Shown here: in pieces, positions 25,924 through 34,569 of the stretch
Numbering within the stretch: the stretch's first letter is position 1
How the letters are laid out: each line of letters starts with the position of its first letter
Assembly (NCBI GenBank): GCA_016707585.1
Contig: JADJHL010000011.1
Coordinates: 186,001 to 250,000, forward strand
Length of the DNA: 64,000 nt
From: Ignavibacteriales bacterium
GTDB taxonomy: Bacteria; Bacteroidota; Ignavibacteria; Ignavibacteriales; Ignavibacteriaceae
Direction: 5' to 3'
Translations under genes and position numbers: made by a program
Notes under the pieces: generated by a model
Told to the model about the DNA's origin: nothing
Database searches by the model: none
Seen by the model: the letters and a program-made list of their open reading frames with translations, nothing else

Positions 25924-28554
25924 ATGTCCGCAAAAAGTTTTTCTGATATTCCTAAAGCATATAATCCTTCAGAAGTTGAAGATAAATGGTATAAATACTG
26001 GAACGACAATGGTATTTTTAATTCCGATATAGACAAAACAAAAAAGCCATACACAATTGCTATTCCGCCGCCCAACATAACGGGTATGCTAACGATGGGA
26101 CACATTCTCAACAATTCACTTCAGGATATTTTCATCCGCACAAAACGGATGCAAGGTTTTAATGCTTGCTGGGTTCCCGGAACTGATCACGCATCAATCG
26201 CAACGGAAACAAAAGTAACAAAGTTTTTGGCAGATAAGCAGATTGATAAATATCAAATTGGTCGCGAAGTATTTTTAGAACATTGCCAGGAATGGAAAAA
26301 AGAATACGGCGGAATAATTATCCAGCAGTTAAAAAACTTGGAGTTAGCTGCGATTGGCGGCGCGAACGTTTTACAATGGATGATGAATATTATCAAGAAG
26401 TTATAAAAGCATTTGTTGATCTTTACAAAGAAGGGAAAATTTATCGCGGTTACAGAATGGTTAACTGGGATCCAGCAAACAAATCCGCAATCTCTGATGA
26501 AGAAGTAATATTTAAAACAGTTAACGGAAAACTCTGGTACTTCAAATACCCTGTAATGGATTCTGAAGAATTTGTAATTGTTGCAACAACACGACCCGAA
26601 ACGATGCTTGGTGATACAGGCGTTGCCGTTAATCCAAATGATAAACGATACAAACATCTTATCGGTAAAAAGATATTGTTACCAATTGCTGATAGAGAAA
26701 TTCCAATCTTTGCAGATGATTATGTTGATATGGAATTTGGAACGGGTGCAGTTAAAGTTACTCCCGCACATGATGTTAATGATTATGATATGGGTCAACG
26801 CCACAAACTGGAAATGATAAATATCTTTAATGATAATGCAACCACTAATAATAATGTTCCTGAAGAGTTTCAGAATCTTGATCGCTACGAAGTTAGAAAA
26901 AAAGTTGTTGCAAGATTGGATGAACTTGGCTCCCTTCATATGATTGAAGATTATCAAAACAAAGTTGGATATTCTGAGCGAGGCAATGTTCCGATTGAAC
27001 CTTATTTAAGTGAGCAATGGTTTATGAAAATGGATGAACTTGCTAAACCTGCTGTTGAAGTTGTTCAGGAAGGCAAAGTAAGATTTTATCCAAAGCATTG
27101 GGAAAAAACTTATTTCCATTGGATGGAAGGAATTCGCGATTGGTGTATTTCTCGCCAGCTCTGGTGGGGACATAGAATTCCTGTTTGGTATAACAACACA
27201 ACTCACGAAATTTATTGTGATGTTGTTCCGCCAAAAGATTTTCAAAACTGGAGACAGGATGAAGATGTGCTTGATACATGGGCATCAAGCTGGCTGTGGG
27301 CGCATGCAATATTTAAAGCTGATGATGAACGAAAATATTATTATCCAACAAACACGCTTGTAACAGGTCCGGATATAATTTTCTTTTGGGTTGCAAGAAT
27401 GATTATGGCTGGAATGCATTTTCAGAAAGATATTCCTTTCAGCGATGTTTACTTTACAAGTATCATTCGTGATTCGCAGGGAAGAAAAATGAGTAAGTCT
27501 CTCGGCAATTCACCGGATCCGCTAGATGTAATTAGAGATTATGGTGCCGATGCTCTGCGTTTTACTGTAATTTATCTTGCGCCGCTTGGACAGGATGTAA
27601 TGTTTAGCACAGAGAAATGTGAGCTAGGAAGAAACTTTGCTAATAAGATCTGGAATGCCGGAAGGTTTTTATTGATGAACCTGCCTGAACGCTGAAAAGA
27701 TTCCTCTTAACAAAGAGTTAAAAAAATCTCATATTGATTTTGCTGATGAGTGGATTATCTCTCGATTAAACAAAACAGTTCTTCAGTTAAACAAAGCAAT
27801 GGATGAGTTTGAGGTTAACAATGCAATAAAACTTATTTATAGCTTTATCTGGAATGATTTCTGTGATTGGTATGTTGAAATGATTAAGAACAGACTTTAT
27901 GCTGATGATGAAGAAATTAAATCTGCAGTTCTTACCCGTGCAATTTCAATTTTTGAAGATGCTTTGAAAATGCTACATCCATTTATGCCGTTTATAACTG
28001 AAGAGCTTTGGCAATTAATGGATGAAAGAAAAGATGGAGAAAGCATCTCCACTTCAACTTATCCTGCTGTTGATGAAAAGTTGATTAAAGATTCTGCAGA
28101 TGAAGAAATGGATTTTGTAAAAGATATTATTACGGCAATAAGAAATATTCGTGGTGAGATGAACATTGCGCCTTCTAAAAAAGTTAATGCGATGATCAAA
28201 TCTTCTTCAGTAAAAGATCATCAAATTGAATACATTAAGAAACTTGCAAAAGTTGAAGAGCTTAATGTTGACGCAAATATTCAGAAACCAAAAGCAAGCG
28301 CATCAGCCGTTTTGAGTGGTGTGGAAATATTTATTCCACTAGAAGGATTAATTGATCTTGAGGTTGAGAAACAAAAAATTCAAAAAGAAATTTCTCGATT
28401 AGAAGGTTCGCTTGCAGGAATTGATAAAAAATTATCTAACGAAAAATTTGTTGCAAATGCTTCTCCGGAAGTTGTTGAAAAAGAAAGAGCAAAACAAAAA
28501 GATTGGCTAGATAATATTGCTAAGCTAAAAGAGATATTAAATAATTTGATTTAA
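25924..28554 (+). CDS. valS: Valine-tRNA ligase, frame-disrupted twice
   Basis: The three ORFs 25924-26406, 26283-27695 and 27799-28554 are parts of one ValS of about 876 aa, the usual size. They charge tRNA-Val with valine and edit mischarged threonine. The HIGH-type motif appears as MGHILN with PPPNITG before it, and the KMSKS loop as GRKMSKSLGN; the C-terminal coiled-coil arm is intact. The first break is an A6 run (26331-26336): one more A restores KKLGVSCDWRRERF. The second lies near 27683-27693, where frame returns by +1 (or two missing bases, giving LPENAEKIPLNKEL). The enzyme is essential, so assembly error is more likely than loss. Confidence 0.9.
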
Positions 28555-28560
28555 ATTTTT

Positions 28561-28625
28561 GTCATCCCGAACTCGTTTCGGGGTCTTTATAATTATTAGA
28601 GATGCCGAAACAAGTTCAAAGATGA
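28561..28625. repeat. Intergenic repeat, GTCATCCCGAACTCGTTTCGGG type
   Basis: CCCGAACTCGTTTCGGG forms a short hairpin directly after valS. It is followed by GATGCCGAAACAAGTTC, which can pair with the GAACTCGTTTCGG arm. The wording CATCCCGA...TTTCGGGGTCT is of a dispersed type common in this group. It may end the valS transcript. Confidence 0.55.
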
Positions 28626-28643
28626 AATAGAAAGGAATTAAAG

Positions 28644-29144
28644 ATGTACCATAAATTAGAGGACTTCATCAGCGATTGGAAGATTGAATCCGAATCCACA
28701 TTAAAAGTATTTAATAGTCTTACAGATGAATCATTAACAAAAAAAGTAAATAAAAATGTAAGAACTGCTGGAAAATTAGCCTGGCACATAACAACAGCAA
28801 TTGGTGAAATGGCTCATCGTACAGGATTAACATTTAAAAGTGTTGAAGCGGATTCTGCCATTCCAGTAACTGCAAGAGAAATTGTTGATTCATACAAAGA
28901 AGCTTCATCAAATTTACTTGATGCAATAAAATCAAATTGGACTGATGAAACATTAAAAGCTGAAGATGATATGTATGGAGAAATGTGGAAACGAGGAATG
29001 ACCCTTGGAGTTATAATCTCACATCAAATTCATCATCGTGCACAGCTAACAGTTGTAATGAGATTAAATGGACTTAAAGTTCCCGGTGTTTACGGTCCAT
29101 CTAAAGAAGAATGGACTGCTTATGGTATGCCGGCACAGGAATAA
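28644..29144 (+). CDS. DinB-family protein
   Basis: A 166-aa four-helix-bundle protein of the DinB/YfiT group. The metal-binding His triad is seen as one His in LAWHITT (near residue 49) and two in SHQIHHRAQL (near 132). Members act as thiol transferases or metal-dependent hydrolases; most are unassigned. The gene is monocistronic and starts after a GGAATT site. Its stop is only 3 bp from the stop of a convergent 48-codon gene. Confidence 0.85.
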   Translation: MYHKLEDFISDWKIESESTLKVFNSLTDESLTKKVNKNVRTAGKLAWHITTAIGEMAHRTGLTFKSVEADSAIPVTAREIVDSYKEASSNLLDAIKSNWTDETLKAEDDMYGEMWKRGMTLGVIISHQIHHRAQLTVVMRLNGLKVPGVYGPSKEEWTAYGMPAQE

Positions 29145-29147
29145 GTT

Positions 29148-29294
29148 CTAATGCTTTCTAACCATTCTTAACATTTTAATATTTATAACAAGAAATCTGA
29201 AGAACTGGTACAAAAGATTAGTTCTCATATATTTTGTAAATCCAGTTGGTACTGGCGGATAATAAGTTTGTTCGTATGGTTTTCTTTCGTTCAT
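29148..29294 (-). CDS. 48-aa small protein downstream of the sulfide:quinone oxidoreductase
   Basis: A short ORF (ATG at 29294, stop at 29148) encodes 48 residues beginning MNERKPYEQTYYPPVPTG. A hydrophobic, basic second half (NLLYQFFRFLVINIKMLRMV) follows and could form an amphipathic or membrane helix. A GGAGA ribosome site lies 6-7 nt before the ATG. It is 71 bp downstream of the sqr-like gene on the same strand and fits the gap to dinB exactly. I do not recognise a named family. Position suggests a membrane-anchoring partner of the flavoprotein. The ribosome site, composition and packing support it as real. Confidence 0.6.
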   Translation of the reverse strand: MNERKPYEQTYYPPVPTGFTKYMRTNLLYQFFRFLVINIKMLRMVRKH

Positions 29295-29332
29295 AATATC
29301 TCCGATAGTTTTATTTTCAACTCAGTTCTATT

Positions 29333-29351
29333 CCCTCTCCTTAGGAGAGGG
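29333..29351. repeat. CCCTCTCC-TTA-GGAGAGGG palindrome
   Basis: An 8-bp perfect stem with a TTA loop lies between the sqr-like gene and the small ORF. It is followed by GTTAGGGTAAGGCTTTT. Same design as 17317-17333, 37388-37410 and 50414-50432. Confidence 0.7.
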
Positions 29352-29365
29352 TTAGGGTAAGGCTT

Positions 29366-30823
29366 TTATTCCGGTACAACTTTCCAAAAAGGATTTGCTT
29401 TTGCTTTGTAAATAAATGCAAAATGCAAAAAATGTTTTATCCAATGTCCAGCAAGTCCAATTTCACCAGATGTATATTTTAATTCTCTTCCAGTATCAGG
29501 ATATTTTTTAAAATCAGGAATAATAGGAAACATTGTCATCGATACAGCGGTTCCATTAAAAAACCCAGCACCCGCAGAAGCGATACAAGCAGCACCCATA
29601 TTTGCAAGCGAAGCTTTTCTTGTAGGACTTGTTGATTTTCCATTCATCATATCTGCAATGTTATGAGCTGCCTGTCTTGCCATTACACCTGAAGGCATTC
29701 CAGTTCTTGGTGGAGTTGGAAAGATTGGAGTTCCATTAGGACTTGTCATCGGTTTTGAAATTGCGTGAGGTGGAGCAAAAGCAATTCCCACAGCAAAAAT
29801 ATTTTTGTATTTAGGTGATTGATAAGTTGAAGGCCAGTCTGCAGGGCTCCAATCCTCGTAAGATTTTTTAGAGTAATCAGCATCAACAATCATAAATCCG
29901 CTTGGAGCAAATAAATCAGAAGTAATATCTTCGCCAGCTTTATTAAATGCTTTCATTCCAACACCAGAAAATGGAGGAAGTAACATTGCAAAATCAAAAT
30001 CAACTGTGTTTTCTTCGCCATCAAGATTTTCATAAGCTAATTTATTCTTATCAACTTCTTTTACATGTGCCCGTGTAATCCAGCTAATTCCTCTTTCAGT
30101 ATAAAGAGATTCAGTAAAAACTCTAGAGTGGGTTATATACCCACCACGCGAAATGTGCATTCCACCCATCCCAAAATCACCAAGTTCCTGTTCGTTGGAT
30201 ATCCAAACAATGTTTGCTTTGTCTCTAACATTTCTTCTTCGTAATTCATATTCAACATTAAACAGATATTCGAAAGCGGCACCCTGGCAGGTGCAATTTC
30301 CGTGTCCTGTTCCAATGACTATAGTTTTTTTCTCGCCTCTTTTCATTCTCTCAGTCAATTCATCAAGAGCTTTTGATGTATGTGCGGCGTGATCATAGGT
30401 ACAAACAGAATAGCTGTTAAGATTTGGGCCTAATCCCTTAGTTGCTTCAAATTTTAATTTTGGTCCTGTTGCATTGATAAGATAATCGTAATTTATTTTT
30501 TCTTGCTTACCAGTTTTTTCTGGTGATGTGTATTCAATTGTAACAAAAGGATTTGAAGTACTTGAATCCCCTTCTGGATTTATACTAATTGCTTTTGCCT
30601 GATGAAATGTTATTCCTGTTTTTTGTAAACAGGGGCAAGTGGAAATGTAACTTGTTCCGGCTGCATTTTCCCAACACCGACCCAGATGTTTGATGGTATC
30701 CAATTCCATTTGCTGTTAGGTGAGACAACCACAACTTCGTGTTTGCTGCCAAGTTTGTTTTTGCTGATGTAGAGCTGCGGTTTGTCCCGCAATACCAGCA
30801 CCAAGAATAAGCAAGCGAGCCAT
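29366..30823 (-). CDS. Sulfide:quinone oxidoreductase-like flavoprotein, frame-disrupted twice
   Basis: Joined across two frame breaks this is a FAD/NAD(P)-binding oxidoreductase of about 485 aa. The start ATG at 30823 follows AGGAGGAACA and gives MARLLILGAGIAGQTAAL, the FAD-binding GxGxxG. The frame moves by +1 near 30766 and back by -1 at an A6 run (30619-30624), where one extra A gives YKKTGITF. The motifs GTGHGNCTCQGAAFE and GAACIASAG carry the Cys residues expected of SQR. The family oxidises sulfide and passes electrons to quinone at the membrane face. It may be followed by the 48-aa gene in one operon. The rest of the gene is intact, so the breaks look like sequencing errors. Confidence 0.82.
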
Positions 30824-30939
30824 TGTTCCTCCTAAGATTTGGTTTTTAGGAACTCAAAACTATTATCACTTAAACTTATAAAATAGTTTGATAAAAAGTT
30901 GGATGGTTAAAAAATATTTTTCCCGGGCAGATTGATCAT

Positions 30940-31788
30940 CTACTTTAAAACATATTCTTCATCATAACTTAAATCGAGTAAATCTTCGATTGCAAGCTTA
31001 TCTCCTTTGGATAGCTCATCAAAATTCATTTCTGAATTGTGATCTGGTGAGATGTATGGATACATTAAATCGTTTTCGTTTTTACTGTGGCCTAAACCAA
31101 AAGCGTGGCCAAGCTCGTGGATAATAGTTGCTTTGATTTCCCCAGCAGAAATTCTTTCATTTCCATTTTTTATTAAACTGATCTGAATTTTTGAAAACTC
31201 GATTTGTTTATTTCTATCGGTTTCATAATCAGTTAATCCCAGATAATCCTCCTCATATTCATCGCCAAGGTTTTCTACAAAAACTAATGCTATGTCTGCA
31301 TCATTTACCGATTCAACAAATCGATACTCAATTCTGTCTTCTGCTTTTCTCCAAACATCCATTGCGTACTTAATATAATCTTTATAAGCTGGTTTGTAAA
31401 ATCGAGAGTTTGATTCTTTAACATAAATGTTTAAGGGATATCTTGAATACACCCAATGTTTTCCATCCCAAAGAGAATTGCCTGATTTATCTATATGAAA
31501 ATAATTTTCTGTGTTATTAAAATCATTTCTAGTTTGTATTATTTCTCTTCTAGTATTTGTTTCTTTATTTCTTATGTTAAGATTGTAATTTCTATTGAAC
31601 TTGTAACTATCATCATTTGTTGTTGCAGAACTTTTTAATGATGAGCTTTTATGATATGTGTCGGAATAATATCTTTTAGATTTTTTATTCTCATAAGATC
31701 TTTTCTGGGCTGAAGTGTTATCAACCAGAAATAAACTAAAGAAAACTAAAAGTAAAACAATAGATATTTTGTGATTAAATCTTTTCAT
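30940..31788 (-). CDS. Matrixin-family (M10) zinc metalloprotease
   Basis: A 282-aa secreted protein with a signal peptide (about 1-27) and an Asn/Lys/Ser-rich linker to about residue 110. A matrixin-like catalytic domain follows. The zinc motif HELGHAFGLGH (near 226-236) and the Met-turn in DLMYPY are complete, as in M10 metzincins. No pro-domain Cys switch was seen. It should cut proteins outside the cytoplasm. It has no T9SS tail, so it may stay periplasmic or use another route. It is monocistronic between the sqr-like gene and the nucleoside kinase. Confidence 0.88.
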   Translation of the reverse strand: MKRFNHKISIVLLLVFFSLFLVDNTSAQKRSYENKKSKRYYSDTYHKSSSLKSSATTNDDSYKFNRNYNLNIRNKETNTRREIIQTRNDFNNTENYFHIDKSGNSLWDGKHWVYSRYPLNIYVKESNSRFYKPAYKDYIKYAMDVWRKAEDRIEYRFVESVNDADIALVFVENLGDEYEEDYLGLTDYETDRNKQIEFSKIQISLIKNGNERISAGEIKATIIHELGHAFGLGHSKNENDLMYPYISPDHNSEMNFDELSKGDKLAIEDLLDLSYDEEYVLK

Positions 31789-31963
31789 TTACTGCTCACA
31801 TTATTCCAAATCTTTTATATGTAATTTTTACTAAAAATTTGTAAATGTCAAATACTATTCCAATCCCTTATTCCATAAATGGAGCAAAAAACAATTATCT
31901 CCAAGTCAGAGTGTCTTATTTAAAATTTCATTTTTAGCCAAATGACTAAAATGATAAATTGAA

Positions 31964-33310
31964 TTAATGATACTGGTGTGTGCTTCCTCCAATAAATTCA
32001 CGCAATACGCTATCACCAGGAACTGATGATTCATCAGCAACAGGAGTAATAGTTTTTAAAACATTGTAAACTCTTTCAGATCTTTCAAGCGCATCAGCTT
32101 TAAGCGGATCGCCTTTATACTTTTCTTTCCATTCTTCAAAAAGTTTTAACATTCTGTTTGCATAGATTGGAGCTTCGTAAGGCATTCCGCTGCTTATAAC
32201 AAAATCTGCTGTGTTGGAATAAGGAATTATGTTTCTTAATTCACTGCCGCGCACGTAATGCCAATGTTCTAAAGTTTGCTGTGGATTATAAGCACGAAAA
32301 ACTGAATCACGTAACATTCTTCGTATCAATCTTAAATCTGTCCAGCGAATATATCTTCCGTCCTTTCCTTTCATTTGTAAAAGTGGTTCAAGATATAATT
32401 TAAATTTTACTTCTAAAGAAATATCTTTACTAAATGCCGGATAAAGTCCGTGTAAACTATCGATTAAAAGAAGTTCATCTTTTGCAAGTTTCAATGGAGT
32501 TGCATTAAGCTTTCGTGTTCCGGTTTTAAAATCGTAAAACGGAATCTTAACTTCTTCGCCATTACTTAATCTTACAAGATGTTCGTTAATCAATTCTAAA
32601 TCCAAAGCTTGCGGAGTTTCAAAATCATAATCACCAAACTCATCTTTAGGATGAAACTCTAAATCAAAAAAGTAATGATCAACATTAAGAGCTTTAAACT
32701 TAAATCCCTTTTTAATTAACTTTTGCTCAAGCTTTATTGTTGTTGTAGTTTTGCCGGATGAAGATGGCCCGCTGATCATAACCATTCTAAGTGAATCAAG
32801 TCGTTCAATAATTAAATTTGCTGCAACTTCAACATCACTTTCATAAAGTGCTTCAGATTCGTGAACGATATGAGGAAACTCACCTTTTGCAATTCTCTCA
32901 TTCAAATGATCAACAGTGTGAAGGTTGTGAGAAACTGCCCAATCAAGATTGCGCCATATTTTTTGCCACGGAACATTTTCATTTATCTTGGATGCGTATT
33001 TTCCTTCAGCATCTCTTCTGTTTGCGGCTTCTTCACGATAAATAATATATTCTTTAGCAACTTTAGCGTGTCCGTTTTCAATCAAAACTTTTTCTACAAC
33101 ATCCTGCACATCTTCAATATGCGGAGTTGTACCTTCAGGAAATTTTTTATTCAGCAGTTCAACAACTTTCTCAGATAAGTTTTGTGCAGTTGATTTGTCT
33201 CTTCCTCCAACAGCAACTGCAGCACGGTAAATTGCATTAGCAATTCGTTCTTGATTGAAAGGAACAATTGCTCCTGTTCGTTTAATAACTTGTTTAATAT
33301 GGGTTTCCAT
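31964..33310 (-). CDS. ATP-cone domain fused to uridine-kinase-like P-loop kinase
   Basis: A 448-aa protein. Residues 4-95 form an ATP-cone (KQVIKRTGAIVPFNQERIANAI), the allosteric nucleotide sensor best known from ribonucleotide reductase and NrdR. After a linker, a uridine-kinase/phosphoribulokinase-type domain begins with the Walker A GPSSSGKTTT (about 180-189) and the NVDHYFFD segment (about 203-210). It continues to a C-terminal helical part. It probably phosphorylates a nucleoside or similar substrate under nucleotide control. It is monocistronic. The activity is inferred from domains only. Confidence 0.82.
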   Translation of the reverse strand: METHIKQVIKRTGAIVPFNQERIANAIYRAAVAVGGRDKSTAQNLSEKVVELLNKKFPEGTTPHIEDVQDVVEKVLIENGHAKVAKEYIIYREEAANRRDAEGKYASKINENVPWQKIWRNLDWAVSHNLHTVDHLNERIAKGEFPHIVHESEALYESDVEVAANLIIERLDSLRMVMISGPSSSGKTTTTIKLEQKLIKKGFKFKALNVDHYFFDLEFHPKDEFGDYDFETPQALDLELINEHLVRLSNGEEVKIPFYDFKTGTRKLNATPLKLAKDELLLIDSLHGLYPAFSKDISLEVKFKLYLEPLLQMKGKDGRYIRWTDLRLIRRMLRDSVFRAYNPQQTLEHWHYVRGSELRNIIPYSNTADFVISSGMPYEAPIYANRMLKLFEEWKEKYKGDPLKADALERSERVYNVLKTITPVADESSVPGDSVLREFIGGSTHQYH

Positions 33311-33390
33311 TTTTTCTCCTGGTTACTAGGAATATTTATAACCTGCAAATTTATAAAATATTTTACAAGTATTATGTTGATTTTATAATT

Positions 33391-33423
33391 ATTACGTATT
33401 TTGCGTAACGCAAATTACGTAAT
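33391..33423. promoter_or_regulatory. 15-bp inverted repeat at the start of the ATPase gene
   Basis: ATTACGTATTTTGCG (33391-33405) and CGCAAATTACGTAAT (33409-33423) are reverse complements but for one base, with a TAA loop. It lies just before the AGGAG-like ribosome site and the ATG at 33434. It could be an operator for a dimeric regulator or an RNA hairpin hiding the leader. Confidence 0.7.
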
Positions 33424-33433
33424 GGAGAAAACT

Positions 33434-34544
33434 ATGAAAATATCCAATCCTTTTATACTTAGCGGTTACATTTCAAAGGAGTTTTTCTGTGATCGCGAAA
33501 AGGAAACAACTAAAATCATTGAGGCAATACAAAATAACAGGAATATTACTTTATTCTCACAAAGAAGAATTGGCAAAACCTCACTTATATATCATATCTT
33601 TAACTCCTTAAAAATAGATAAAAATAACGCGTGTATTTATCTGGATGTTTTAGCATCTACATCATTAAGTGAGTTTATTAATGTTTTTGGTAATTCAGTA
33701 ATTAATGCTATCGAATCAAAACCAGAAAAATTTTTTAAAAAAGTAAAAGATCTTTTTTCCAATTTAAGGCCTGTTATTTCAATTGATTCGCTAACTGGAT
33801 CACCGAGTTTTCAACTCACAATTGATTCTAAGCAAGAAGCTGAGAAATCAATCGAAGGAATTTTTAATTACTTAAAATCCCAAAAGAAAAAAATTCAATC
33901 AAGCAATTGATAATTACTTAAATTCCCAAAAAAAAAAAATTTAACCCCAAAATGGGGGGTTTACAACCCCCCCCAATATCCAGAAAAAAATGTTGAAGCT
34001 TTATTAAGAACAAATATTCAAAAATTAACAAATACAGTTTTTCTTTTTTCCGGGAGTAAAAAGCATTTATTACTTTCTATTTTTGAGGATAAAAACCGAC
34101 CCTTTTATAAAAGCACTCAATTGATAGAACTTGATAAAATAGAAAAACAGGTTTATTCAGATTTTATTATAAACCATTTTAGCAAATCTGATAAAAAAAT
34201 AAACAAACAACACTGTGATCAAATTTTAGAATGGACTAACTTCCAAACATTCTATGTACAATATATTTGTAATCGAATATTTGGAAAAACATAAAGAAAT
34301 AACTTTTATTAACTACAGAAATCTATTAACAGATTATCAATGGAAAATAATAAGAGCAATTGCTGCAGAAGGACATGTTAAATCTGTACTTTCAAAAAAT
34401 TTTATATCAAAACACAAACTAAACACTCCAAGTTCTGTTAAGACTGCAGTTGATTCGTTAATTGTGAAAGAAATTTTAGTTAATGACATCACTGGATTTT
34501 ATGTGCAAGATATACTTTTTCAGAGATGGTTAGAAAGAAATTAA
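33434..34544 (+). pseudogene. AAA-type ATPase (archaeal-ATPase-like), broken
   Basis: Three pieces of one P-loop ATPase (COG1672-like, normally about 380 aa) are visible. 33434-33910 encodes the N-terminus with NPFILSGYI and the Walker A QRRIGKTSLIYHI. 33974-34294 encodes YPEKNVEALLRT, the sensor-like FSGSKKHLL and the FYVQYICNRIF part. 34254-34544 encodes the C-terminal winged-helix part (NYRNLLTDYQW, TPSSVKTAVDSL). The Walker B stretch (expected DEFQQ) is lost in a corrupted patch near 33900-33975, and sequence seems missing near 34294. The GGAG site before the ATG at 33434 supports that start. It could be a true pseudogene or only bad assembly. Confidence 0.75.
33866..33976. other. Corrupted or misassembled patch with near-duplicate block and long homopolymers
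   Basis: TTAATTACTTAAAATCCCAA at 33867 recurs in altered form as TAATTACTTAAATTCCC at 33910. After it come an A12 run, C4, A4, G6 and C8. Nothing else in the window has such runs. The patch falls exactly where the ATPase Walker B codons should be. Confidence 0.75.
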
Positions 34545-34569
34545 TTTTAAAGATATTTAGGAGAAAATT

